Of a stretch of 64,000 nucleotides of DNA, positions 34,001 through 56,200 are shown in pieces. A program made the position numbers and the translations under genes. Below the pieces are notes generated by a model. It was not told the DNA's origin. It saw nothing but the letters and a program-made list of their open reading frames with translations, and did no database searches. The DNA is from Patiria miniata. Its lineage: Eukaryota > Echinodermata > Asteroidea > Valvatida > Asterinidae. Positions within the stretch are counted from its first letter, which is position 1; the number at the start of each line of letters is the position of its first letter. Location of the stretch: contig NW_024037069.1 of the NCBI RefSeq assembly GCF_015706575.1, forward strand, positions 30,711,315-30,775,314, in the 5' to 3' direction.

Positions 34001-36762
34001 AACAACCAAACTCTTTTCTGTCACACCAAACCTTGTTAAAAACCACAAGTGCTTTGCAGTTTCCAGAAAACTCTTGTGGTTTGTTCACAGTGGACCAGTT
34101 TGCTTCAGTGCCCTTTATGAATGCCTCAATAAACCCGCTGCTTGACCCCTATGACCCCATGCAGTGAAGGGTGATTCACACCTCCTGGCTCTCACTGCCA
34201 GACCACACTGAATGGATTTTGGGGATTATTGTTCCCAGTGGAGTCAGTTGGCTAGTGTAATAAATTCCTGAATGTTTTTGTAATGGAGCCAAAGTTGTTT
34301 GCATGTGGTTGGAGCTACATGAATGGTTGCAACATGGTTGCAAACAAGATGAGATTTGAAAATAGAACATTTTACGGTTTAAAGGGAATGTACATCATTG
34401 GCTTTTGCTGTAATTTTCAGAAATGAACTATTTGGGGGGTTAGTATAATAGATCAAATATTGTTACACTGACATGTTTGAAGTTTTGTATTCGAAAATGC
34501 TGGAAAAACCAAGAAAAACAAAAATATTCAAGTAGTATGGTTCCCTGACTAAAAAAAAATGGTAAATTTGGTGCAGTAATTGAAAAATAGTTAGGTTTTT
34601 CCAACGGTGGTCGGCCGACCAGCGTTGGAAATGTAGACAAATATACCATTTCCTGGCTTCACACCAGGTGCCATAATTTTACAGGATGCTTAAGCATGTC
34701 ATTTACCAACATCCTAGTAAGGTATTTCGTAACAACTTGGTAGTTTTATTTTTCGATGTTTGCAAATGTTGTATTTTCCCTTTAATGAAATAGAATGTAT
34801 GATCAGAACCATTTGATTTGGGAAGTTTTGGGATTGAAGAGTCAGATGTTATTTATTCATGAAATCACATGAAATGTCACTTAAGAAAAAAAAAAAATGT
34901 GTTGATAATTTCAAATGTATACAAAGGGGGGCCTAATTAAACCTTGTTTTCTGTGTATAACAAGGAGAGGTTTTCCTACCCATTTAAAGCACTAATTTTT
35001 GGAACTTGGAGGAAAACATCATTTTGATGGAGACGTCAAACTAAATGATCATCCACCTAAAAAAGGCAACGATTTCATCTTCATTTAACATGTTGAGTGG
35101 AAATTCTGACAAAAATACAAAAACTTTAGTTGAGTGGAAATTCTGACATTTCATAAAATAAATCAAAAGACACAGTTGATCTTATAATTTAATATTAAAT
35201 GGTTAACAAAATATACATTACGTAGGCCTCAATGATTTTCAATATCAACAATCATTTCCCACATTAGCAGAATCCTAACAACAGATCTCTCAAAAATGAC
35301 GTCACAGATTTTGACATGCATTGATCAGCATTTTCTTGGGAGTGAAATTTACGTGACGCACATTGGCCATGTCGGCTTAGCCCGACTGCGTCTGGCCGTA
35401 CAGTACTATCGCAAGCTCTGTAGTACGGCCAGACGCCCGATGCTTCCACAGAGACTGAATTTTGTTGGCCGCCGATGTAGCGATTTTGCTACATCTTTCG
35501 ATCGCGATTATCTTTTCATCCAGGACACAAATTTCCAAAGTTAAGGTTCGTAGTCGTAGAGCAACTCATACCTTTTCGAAAAAACGTTGTTTGGTCTCAA
35601 TATTTTCATCCATCTGGCCACAAGACGAATTTCAGTCATCAGATTCCACAAATATCGTCCCCCATGCGATCCCCCATGCGATTTCAAGATGGCGGCCGCG
35701 CTGTAATGTATGCAATATGCAGGCGCACCCGCGCAAATCATGAATATGCATAAACAATCTGTGACGTATGACCTCGTGTTTTTGGAAGTACGGCCCCGCC
35801 GCACGCACGTCCAAAAACACGAGGTCATACGTCACAGATTGTTTATGCATATTCATGAGTTTGCGCGGGCACGCCTGCATATTGCATACATTACAGCGCG
35901 GCCGCCATTTTGAAATCGCATGGGGGATCGCATGGGGGACGATATTTGTGGAATCTGATGACTGAAATTCGTCTTGTGGCCAGATGGATGAAAATATTGA
36001 GACCAAACAACGTTTTTTCGAAAAGGTATGAGTTGCTCTACGACTACAAACCTTAACTTTGGAAATTTGTGTCCTGGATGAAAAGATAATCGCGATCGAA
36101 AGATGTAGCAAAATCGCTACATCGGCGGCCAACAAAATTCAGTCTCTGTGGAAGCATCGGGCGTCTGGCCGTACTACGGAGCTTGCGATAGTACTGTACG
36201 GCCAGACGCAGTCGGGCTAATGTCGGCTGTGCCGTATTTAAAGGAAATTTCGAGCAACATGCACGCGTGTTTAGAACATTTTGCACACTGTGCGCACATG
36301 TACCTGATGTGATAGCGTTGAATACGCAGTTGTAATTTTTCTAAGAAGATGGGTGTCTATGCGAGGGATCTATAAATACAGAATTAAACATTTTCCACAA
36401 ATTTGTCATGCAAGCATTGGCAACACGGATCAGCCCTTCCGTCAGTGTCCGTCATGTCTTCATTCTCTCAAAAAATAAACAAGGAAAACATGCAAATATA
36501 TATGCAATTGTACACCGCACTCTTTTCATAATATAATTTAAAATTTTAAAATTCACATCACAGAACAAGCCAGTGGAATGGCATTAACAATGAAAATACT
36601 TCACTACTTCATTTCTTCTTTAAAAAAAAAAGATCTTATTCTTAAAAATGTCTTACCGACAAGTCCGCCGACAAGAAAGCACGCAATCTGAACGAGCAGC
36701 AAACACAAGCAGAAGAAAGACAGCTTTTTCGTGCTCAAATTCTCCAAAATTGCACCCGCCAT
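13074..36762 (-). CDS. WLS: Wntless (Wnt cargo receptor), 12 coding exons
   Basis: Wntless (GPR177/Evi) binds lipidated Wnt proteins and carries them from ER/Golgi to the cell surface. Coding exons, in order: 36657-36762, 28075-28347, 26433-26551, 25140-25313, 23617-23753, 23366-23406, 21998-22125, 19122-19219, 18232-18295, 17226-17369, 13883-14123, 13074-13204. All junctions are GT/AG and phases match, giving 551 codons against 541 in human. The start MAGAILENLSTKK matches human MAGAIIENMSTKK, followed by the first membrane segment (about residues 14-34). A lumenal domain follows with KWFQPHGPHACDKVRD. Residues 225-500 hold HQNGGFTTVW, GAFYAMLFSFWIIFIGEH, FCLFIFDVCERGVQL, FKNIS and YGMWNIYV, the typical multi-membrane-segment half. 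The tail keeps the tyrosine sorting motif YQLL but ends SKTATE, not KEAQE. Intron 1 is 8.3 kb and full of mobile elements. Identity is very secure; expression and UTR ends are not visible. Confidence 0.96.
13317..13447. repeat. 11-bp minisatellite in WLS intron 11
   Basis: About twelve copies of an 11-bp unit, ACAAGTCCATC, with rare T and CCC variants. It lies about 110 bp upstream of the last WLS exon in the transcribed direction and abuts a family A element at 13451. The unit also occurs singly inside dispersed CAAGTC-rich sequences elsewhere in the window. Confidence 0.9.
13451..13795. mobile_element. TTAA-flanked family A, copy 1 (truncated)
   Basis: Starts TTAAAGGGAATATACA after a T run, then follows the order of the full copy at 20030-20560, including the central palindrome (CAACGCTGGTCGGC, slightly decayed). 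The match ends near 13795, so the distal quarter is missing. Same orientation as copy 2. It lies in WLS intron 11. Confidence 0.8.
14692..15152. mobile_element. TTAA-flanked MITE, family E copy 1 (piggyBac-like)
   Basis: The ends CCCTAAAGGGGCCGGG and CCGGCCCTTTTAGGG are inverted and lie between two TTAA tetranucleotides. G/C homopolymers just inside both ends make strong hairpins. The body aligns with 6432-6870. Ends starting CCC inside TTAA fit piggyBac-type elements. It has no coding capacity. It lies in WLS intron 10. Confidence 0.82.
15866..15949. mobile_element. 84-bp pogo/Tigger-like mini palindrome
   Basis: CAGTGAAATGCCGCTATAAC at the left is inverted at the right, with TA outside each end. 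Almost nothing remains between the terminal repeats. The end type matches the larger element at 16560-16936. In WLS intron 10. Confidence 0.75.
16560..16936. mobile_element. pogo/Tigger-like MITE with TA target duplication
   Basis: The left end CAGTGGAACATTGCTATACC and right end inverse of CAGTGGAACGCCGCTATAAC are bounded by TA on both sides. A second GATATACCGAACAT block follows the left end. The interior is short and non-coding. In WLS intron 10. Confidence 0.8.
20030..20560. mobile_element. TTAA-flanked family A, copy 2 (complete)
   Basis: A complete copy: TTAA then AGGGAATATACA at the left, TGTATATTCCCT then TTAA at the right. The centre carries the palindrome CAACGGTGGTCGGCCGACC followed by its other half. 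A second inverted pair, CTGGT/CCCT and GTCAGGGAACCAG, folds the right half. No open frame. In WLS intron 7, opposite in orientation to copies 3-6. Confidence 0.9.
21635..21833 (-). mobile_element. tRNA-like element bounded by inverted repeats, copy 1
   Basis: On the minus strand a tRNA-like head is seen: an A-box-like TAGTTAAGTTGGTAGAGC and a B box GGTTCAAACC. The plus-strand edges of this head are TTGAACAAAGACATTG and CAATGCCTTTGTTCA, an inverted repeat. Homology with 53613-53797 continues beyond the right inverted repeat (GCTAGTCAGAA, then AGCCAGG and ATCACGCC). It lies between WLS exons 7 and 8. It is a SINE-like repeat rather than a working tRNA gene, as the acceptor stem is not intact. 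Confidence 0.6.
22081..22736. repeat. 112-bp tandem array copying the WLS exon 7 acceptor
   Basis: Units start near 22081, 22194, 22306, 22418, 22530 and 22643 (about 5.8 copies). The first unit includes 45 nt of WLS coding exon 7, its AG acceptor (22126-22127) and the adjacent intron. The other units repeat all this inside intron 6. Each keeps a minus-strand CTTTTACCATCTTCAG, a plausible 3' splice site. Coding meaning has decayed: continuing in frame from the 22643 copy meets a stop within a few codons. Confidence 0.9.
24012..24398. mobile_element. family C inverted-repeat element, copy 1
   Basis: The ends carry TTAGGCC, an A-rich run and GTCGGTCTCTGGTCAG on the left, mirrored by CTGACCAGAGACCGAG and GGCCTTA on the right. 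The inner ends GCGGCGACGCA and GACGCGCATG also match the other two family C copies at 38393-38779 and 44730-45461. No coding capacity. In WLS intron 4. Confidence 0.7.
25849..26190. mobile_element. TTAA-flanked family B element, copy 1
   Basis: TTAACCCTCCTTG at the left and GAGGAGAGTTAA at the right are inverted, each including a TTAA. The body (GCACAATTCTTTTGTG, then AAGCAGGCAG and CATGCTTCACTGCTCTCC) is repeated in the truncated copy at 44485-44733. CCC-starting ends inside TTAA again suggest a piggyBac-type MITE. In WLS intron 3. Confidence 0.75.
26846..27130 (+). mobile_element. tRNA-derived SINE, plus strand
   Basis: The head has an A-box-like TGGTCTAGCGGTGGAG and a B box GGTTCGAGCCCCACC, spaced as in a tRNA. 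The body reads CTTGAGTAAGGCGCTTTACC, then CCCAGGAGTTAAATGGGTACC, a pattern shared with the SINEs at 55899-56236, 59748-60055 and 63718-63925. Lies in WLS intron 2, opposite to the gene. Confidence 0.8.
27475..28066. mobile_element. inverted-repeat element carrying a nested family D element
   Basis: ATTTAACCAGTTCACGCCGG on the left is inverted on the right as CCGACGTGAACTGGTTAAAT. The interior includes a complete-looking family D insertion at 27649-27960. The right end lies only two bases before the donor hexamer of WLS exon 2 (28069-28074 on the minus strand), so an insertion has landed at the very edge of a splice site. Superfamily not assigned. Confidence 0.7.
27649..27960. mobile_element. 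family D inverted-repeat element, copy 1
   Basis: Aligns along its length, in reverse, with 58216-58541. Shared blocks include TTGTGGAGACATTTCTTTGT, TTTGAGTAAAATCCATAT and AAACCTTGTGGAGACGTATT. It is nested within the element at 27475-28066. Its right inverted repeat is more diverged than the left. Confidence 0.8.
28482..29002. mobile_element. TTAA-flanked family A, copy 3 (complete)
   Basis: Complete, with TTAA at both ends, the AGGGAATATACATCATTTGC terminus, the CTGGTTCCCTGAC/GTCAGGGAACCAG hairpin and the central palindrome in the CAACGCTGATCGGCCGATC form. Nearly identical to copy 5 at 31344-31864. In WLS intron 1. Confidence 0.9.
29039..29573. mobile_element. TTAA-flanked family A, copy 4 (complete)
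   Basis: Complete, 37 bp from copy 3 and in the same orientation. The central palindrome is CAACGGTGGTCGGCCGACC plus its other half, the second sequence subtype, as in copy 2. In WLS intron 1. Confidence 0.9.
30229..30632. mobile_element. TTAA-flanked element with internal GGAGGATTTTGCAG repeats
   Basis: The left end TTAACTTCCC, then GCTGCAAAATCCTC, is mirrored by GAGGATTTTGCAGC and GAGAGTTAA at the right. The motif GGAGGATTTTGCAGGATTG and close variants occur about four times inside. Non-coding. In WLS intron 1. Confidence 0.65.
31344..31864. mobile_element. TTAA-flanked family A, copy 5 (complete)
   Basis: Complete and close to identical with copy 3 (a few single-base differences noticed by eye), including the same hairpins. 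Central palindrome CAACGCTGGTCGGCCGACC plus its other half is perfect. In WLS intron 1. Confidence 0.9.
34379..34785. mobile_element. TTAA-flanked family A, copy 6 (internal deletion)
   Basis: Both termini and the central palindrome are present, but about 120 bp, including one side of the GGTTCCCTGAC hairpin, is missing compared with the complete copies. In WLS intron 1. Confidence 0.85.
35378..36219. mobile_element. 842-bp foldback element with 9-bp target duplication
   Basis: A near-perfect palindrome: two arms of about 410 bp meet near 35798 with almost no spacer. The ends are TAGCCCGACTGCG and CGCAGTCGGGCTA. The flanking nonamer ATGTCGGCT occurs at 35369-35377 and 36220-36228. Each end also contains its own small hairpin (GCGTCTGGCCGTAC facing GTACGGCCAGACGC). 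Arms differ at few positions, implying a young or gene-converted element. Nine-base duplications with long inverted repeats fit Foldback or Mutator-like (MULE) types. The long frames inside are mirror artefacts. In WLS intron 1, about 430 bp from coding exon 1. Confidence 0.9.
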
Positions 36763-37000
36763 CGTCCTTGGAGGAATCTCCAACAATTCCTTGTTACAGA
36801 ATTTCACCCAAAGGGACGTAAAAACGGGACGCTTGTAGGGGTTTCAAGCAGAGAAATCAAGCGACTTGGGCAGACGGCCAGACGTCAAAATTTCCTTCGC
36901 CGAATTATTAAGCCTACTTTGCTGGGGGTCACCGGAAGTTGTTGAAAGTTAAAGTTTTCTACGTTAAAGTTGCGCCCTCTTGCGTTCAAAACTGTCACAT
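36763..37000 (-). promoter_or_regulatory. presumed WLS 5' UTR and promoter region
   Basis: The sequence just upstream of the WLS start codon. The Met chosen is the one matching human MAGAI; an upstream in-frame Met 15 codons earlier gives no conserved sequence. No TATA box or other distinctive element was recognised. Confidence 0.4.
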
Positions 37001-38392
37001 GTATCGTTCACTAATAACTTTGACTAGTCAAAAAATGTACAAATATTGTTTATCATAAATTTTCACCAGCTACTTACAGCATTTCTTTTGTCTAGCACAT
37101 TTATATCAAGAATATTTTGCGTATGAGTAATACCACATACTGTGTACATGCTAAATAGGTGGTAAATGTCCAATACAGAATGCAAATATGCATGGGGACA
37201 AAAAGCAGATTGTGTTTCAAGATAAGACGGCCAATATGCACTCGAAACCCGTCAATTGATAACAAGTGTAAACATGATGTTCAACATCACGAACAGTCAA
37301 CAGTGCGAGAGGGATGACTGACATTGTCAACTATTCTTTTGTCAGATTATAATAGATTAATTCTTCCACCCTCTTTCTATTCTGAGAGTACCCCTAGCTC
37401 CCTTTCCAAATTTTCGGCGGGGCGCACCCGCCTGCAGCAGCCGGACAATTTATGCAAACATATATTGACCTTCTGCGTAACAGCCATTTTAGAGGGTAAT
37501 GCCTTTGTTTCAAAATTAAAATATCAAAAGATGCCCTCGTAAGATGGCCGGAATACATAAGGCCTGTTACCGTCCCATGGAAACCGTGATGCTGGCTAAA
37601 TGTACTTAATTGACTTTCTTTTTAAACTTCTTGTAATATTTTCTTTAATTTGGGGGCAGCATCCCACCAAAATTCACCCAAAGTTTTGTGAACGATATGT
37701 GGCGATTATGCAATAATAGGGCCTCTTCTGTTGAATTTGTACAAAATGCTGTCTAAAAAAACTTAACAAATTCAAGAGAAGTATGATTTCTGATAAAATA
37801 CATACAAATATGGACTTTATTGGAATCTGTAATCTACTAGTTTTCTTGGTATTTCAATGTACATTATTACCTTCAAAATACATTAAGAAGATATCAATGA
37901 TTTAATTGATATGCCACAATCATTGATTTAAAACAGATTATGAGAATAAAGGAAATTTATATCTAAAAAGTTCCATTTTGGTTTCGCATAAAAAAACAAA
38001 AGTGATGCTGCTTTGTTTCAAAATGAGAAATTAAAGCAATATAAAATTTAGCGTGCTGTTTCTTGAGAGCTGATATGACACTCTGAACACCATAAAAAAG
38101 TATTTTTCGATTCACTTAAAAATTAAATGCACTGAATAACATGTTTTGTTCCAAAATTAAGAATTAAATTGACAGAAAATTTAGCATGCACTGTTTCTTC
38201 AAGATATTTTGGGGATTATATGAGACATTTGGCATCATTCATTCACAAAATTATTACACATCTTATTTAAAACTGTAAACATTCTAAAGGTTCTTGGTAT
38301 ATTTTAGACCAAAAGTTGATGAGCTGATGCATTGGTATGAGTCGCACAAATCCAGGATCTAATTGCAAAAAAAAAGATAGAAATGCTTTAGC
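37001..38392. other. intergenic DNA between KRI1 and WLS
   Basis: AT-rich sequence with no recognisable exon, RNA gene or clear repeat end. KRI1 transcription ends before it and WLS starts after it, both on the minus strand. Confidence 0.5.
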
Positions 38393-38779
38393 TAAGGCCA
38401 CACTAAGGCCCAAAAAAAAAGGCTTCGGTTTCTGGTACGGAGCTTGCCCCGAAAGTGGTGCGGCGACGCGGCTGTTTTTTTTTTTTTTCTTCAAATGTCG
38501 GCTGATGACTGCAAATGGTGCCCAACTAAATTTAGTGCAAAATATATGGGAGTCCAGAGAGGCCACATAAAGCTTATACTTGATTGTAACCCCATCTAAA
38601 ACATGTTAAAATTGTGCAGCAGCAGGATTACAGTCAAACCAGTGAGTTTGGCGGTTTTCAGACATCATAATTTCAGACATCATCTTACATTGAATTTTTT
38701 TTTTTCATTTTGCTGACGCGCATGGCTACGGCGACGAACGCATACCAGAAACCAAAGCCTTTGGGGGGGGGGGGCCTAA
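38393..38779. mobile_element. family C inverted-repeat element, copy 2
   Basis: The left end TAAGGCCACAC, then GGCTTCGGTTTCTGGTAC, is mirrored at the right by ACCAGAAACCAAAGCC, a G run and GGCCTAAG. It aligns with 44730-45461 in the opposite orientation but lacks about 300 bp of interior. Lies just downstream of the KRI1 poly(A) site. Confidence 0.75.
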
Positions 38780-38845
38780 GCAACTAAAGGATAATATTGT
38801 CAGTTAAAAAAAAAAGGCCGAAAATTTGATGAAAAGTTTGATGCA

Positions 38846-38860
38846 TTTATTTCTTTTATT
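38846..38860 (-). terminator. KRI1 poly(A) signals (two AATAAA)
   Basis: Two minus-strand AATAAA hexamers (38846-38851 and 38855-38860) lie about 75-90 bp downstream of the KRI1 stop codon and predict a short 3' UTR. Confidence 0.6.
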
Positions 38861-38935
38861 GATAATGTCTTTCTCCCAGATTAAAAAAGTCTGATGTCAT
38901 CATGAAGTCTGAAAAAAAATCTCACGCATGCAGCT

Positions 38936-52327
<13,392 letters not shown>

Positions 52328-53262
52328 GCTGGATTCTGGAGTAGTCTGGTACACGAAAGCCTACATACGTACAAGATGTGCAAGTGACTCGTTTCGAGGC
52401 AAACACCCGACCATGTTTCACCTGCGCTGGTGAACTGCAAACATGTTCAATTGTGCACATTTTGGCCGAGTACCACTAAATATGGCTGCGCCCATGAACA
52501 TGATGAACCGGGACAGTTGAATGTCATAAGAAACTAGCCCTATCAACAGTGATCGTCAGCGGTAAACAATTTGAATTTACAAATTTTGAGTATAATAAGA
52601 GGGGTTTTATCTGTGTTTTCAAAAAGGATGCGTAGCTTGCTTATTGAGAGCAATCTTTAGCAGTACTCTAGCCATAGAGCATAGAGTGGCCAGTGCACAT
52701 ACACATACATACATGTAACATGATGATGACATACACATAATTATACCTCCATGCACAGACTTGCTGCATACTGCTGAGCCGGGGGCGGGGCACGGAGGCG
52801 GGAGGGGGGGGGGTAGTGCAAAACCAGCTAAACGGGCTGGGACAGGCGAAGCAATTATCAGTGATTGGGGGGAAGTGCATTAAAAAGATAACCGCAATTT
52901 AATCGAGCTATGTTATGTAGAACTTTAAATAAGTTGGTTGTTAGTTTAATTTGTATAATTTGTCAAATGTTGGGTGCAATCGGTCGATTTGTTGAGTGAT
53001 GGGTCAATTCTGTAGGATATCTCGGACTTGACTTACCTCTTTAAAAAAAAACTCCAGAGTTGTAAATTAGAAAGAAAAGTGTTTGATAGGTGGCAGCGGG
53101 ATCGAACAATAGCGTTGCGATCGACCGATGCGCAACATTTGACCAATGGCGCACATCAACTGAACGCGCTCAACATTAACATGATGTATTTGGTCTACTT
53201 GTTTGTTAATTTTATGTTTGTCTATTTTAATTTAATGATCAACAGTCAGTCAGCCAGTAACC
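52328..53262. promoter_or_regulatory. shared KRI1/PIGG upstream region (head-to-head)
   Basis: The two start codons face away from each other across 935 bp, so this interval should hold both promoters. On the PIGG side GACCAATGGCG (53139-53149) includes a CCAAT box about 120 bp before the ATG. On the KRI1 side AATATGGCTGCG near 52480 resembles a YY1-type initiator motif. A G-run near 52804 and no TATA box were seen. Confidence 0.5.
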
Positions 53263-56200
53263 ATGCGTTTATCAGGTCTTCAGCTCCTGCTGCTATGCAT
53301 TGTGGGTGAATTCCTGGGACTGGACATCTTCTTGAAGGGGTTCTTTCCCGTTAAGAAAGCCGTGGAGGGCTATGCAACATTCAACAATTTACCCAGGGAG
53401 CCATTGGAAAGCATGCCAGCAAGCGAGGGCCTCCCATCAGATGAACCAGATTCTGGTAGTATAAAAAAATAAACCAGTTTCTCGTCCCCACCCACTTTCT
53501 TTTTCCCGCCTGCCTCCTTTTTTTAAATTCATGCATTTCCAATATATTTTGAAAATATACTGTCAATATATTGTCTTTTTATTTGTTTCCAACAAAATTG
53601 TAGCCATTGAAAAGTTGAACAAAGAAATTGACTGGAGCGGGGCTTGAACCTGCGACCTCCGGATTACTGTTCCGGAGCTCTACCAACTGGGCTACCCAGC
53701 TTATTATTAGCGGTTCCCTAATTAGTCAATATCTTTGTTCAAGGGGCGCTAGTCAGAAGCCATAAACCAGTATGCCATACAGCCAGGGATCACGCCCAAA
53801 GTCACGATACATACATGCGGTTCATTTTAAAATTGTAGCTAGATATAGAAAGGGGACGACTCCTTTGGACACTATTTTGATTCAGCAAAAGAGTTGAGAA
53901 AATGGAAGAGTCCATCCACCATCTTGAAAAATCGGCAATCTTTGGGGAAAAAAAGGGGGCCAACTCCTTCGTTTGTTTCCAAACGCCCAAACGAGAAACT
54001 GTTTATTTTAAAAACTTAGCCTTACTAATGACTCATTATTGTTGAAGTACATTCCGTCAGAATAAAAGTAACCATACTCGCTTTTCTAACTTTCATTCGC
54101 AGGTGTTGCTCCGATCGGTCCGGTTTTCGGTCGCCTCGTTGTTATCCTGATCGATGCGTTGAGGGCGGACTTTGTCTACGGAGAGCGCAATAAATACGAC
54201 ATGCCATATACGAGGATGCTCATCGGCTTAGGTGGCACTAGGAGCTTCCTAGCAAGGGCACATCCTCCAACAGTCACCATGCCTAGAATCAAGGTGGGAG
54301 GTCTTCTCATGAAAAATTAATCCCTTCCCCCTTTTTTTTTGAAATGAAAAAAAAAAAACCACAAAATTTAAGGAGTTAGAAGAAGCTAACTGGAGTTTTG
54401 TCGATAAGACAGGAGTCATATGGTAATGAAACCAAGGTTTCCTCAAAAGTGCGCTTGGCACTGCAGCTCGCAAGCCAGAAAAAACTGTAGAGAGGAGACA
54501 GTGAGAAGAAATTACAGTTTTAAAGGTGGGAGGAAAACCCCAGAAGATTATTCTGGGGAAAACCCACGGAATCAGGTAGGGACTGAAAACCCAATCCACA
54601 TGTGGTCCAGGGTAGAAATAAAACCCGGGCCATAGCGGTGGAAGGCAAGGAAAGAACTGCACCAACCATGGGGGAAAGGGAGCTGAAATTGTCCCGAGGG
54701 CTCATAACAACATCTATCTTAGTGTTGTATTCAAGTCTATCACAAGTCCATATCCAGTCCTGTTAAAAGTAAGCCACAAGGACTTTCGCAGCTTGTCACA
54801 ACTAACACGTGGTAAATGGTATCAACGGAATTCTTTTCTCACAGGTAATTTCAATATCTTGCGCCTTGACTTGAAACTGGCAGGACTTGTGATTGACTTG
54901 TTAGGACTCGTGAAGGATTCGACTACCAAACTGTAATCTATTGTGATTGAGGATTTCTTTGGTCTATCCAGGCTCTGACGTCAGGAACGATTCCCGGCTT
55001 TGTGGACATCGTCCTGAATTTGGACTCCACAGCCTTGGTGGAGGACAATCTCATCTCACAGATGCATCGTCAGGGTCGACAGCTCTACTTCTACGGCGAC
55101 GATACCTGGATGAAACTCTTCCCAGGACACTTTGCCGATGCTGATGGAACCACGTCCTTCTTTGTTACTGATTACACAGAGGTGAGCTGCACTCTTGTCA
55201 GCCAAAAATGACATCGATTTTCTCCAAATCAGTTTCAAGTTTCTCAGAATCAGCTTCATGGCATCTGTAGCCCGATTTTTACTGGCTTAAAAGTCAATGT
55301 AAACACAAAAGTATGATGTCATGGCAAAGTTTTCACGATACAAATTCGCAAAAATAAACATCACATCTCAACTCCAGTGAATTTTGTTGCGAAAATGTTT
55401 GTGACATCAAGTTCTCTTGGTATTTGCACTTGTGTAAATTATGAAACGGTCTTCAGGCAACTGCCAAATACAACTTACATGTCAATTTTTTTAATGATGG
55501 GATTTTTTGCCCTGAACTAATGTAACTTTAACCCTAACAGCCCATAACCAATCAAACTCCAACAGTGGGTTAGTGTTTAAATCTGTTGAGATAGGTACAG
55601 TACCCCTAAACAGACGGTCTTTTACACTGGGGTTGGCATACCTCCAGAAACTAAGTCCAACAGTGTGTGTGTACAATTTCCCATGTGGGTGTTGGAATTT
55701 GCCTGAATGGGTATGGTTCCTAGTAAATTAGGCTGGGGAGTTAGGGTTAAGCAAGTTATAATCAGTGCTGACCAAGAATTTCGGAGACAACGATAGACAA
55801 GCTTACTGGGGTGGGACTCGAACCCATCACCTTCTGCTTACTAGTGCAGACGTCTTAGTATCGACCACCGAGCTTGGCAGTGCTGGCTGGCCAGTTTAAT
55901 GATAATAATAATAATGGATATTTATATAGTGCTTTTAAGATCTAAGTGTTTTATATTATTATTACATCTGATCATCGTGCCAATGAAACCTTCCAAAGAC
56001 AATCTCAGCTCCCTGGGGAGTATACAGCTCGATGCTGCCATTTCGGTGCAAAGCAGCTAAAATGAGTCACAATAACCTTCTCTGCCCTCACAGGTGCCCA
56101 TTTACTCCTGGGTGGGGAGAAGCAATGAGTGCCAAGTGTTTTGCTCATGGACACCAGACCATAACCCCAGGCTGGAATCGAACCCACAACCTGCAGACCA

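Noticed and set aside
35632-36135. A 167-codon open frame, and overlapping frames on both strands, inside the foldback element
   Set aside because: The frames are mirror images created by the palindrome, show no domain, and have no start or codon pattern expected of a gene.
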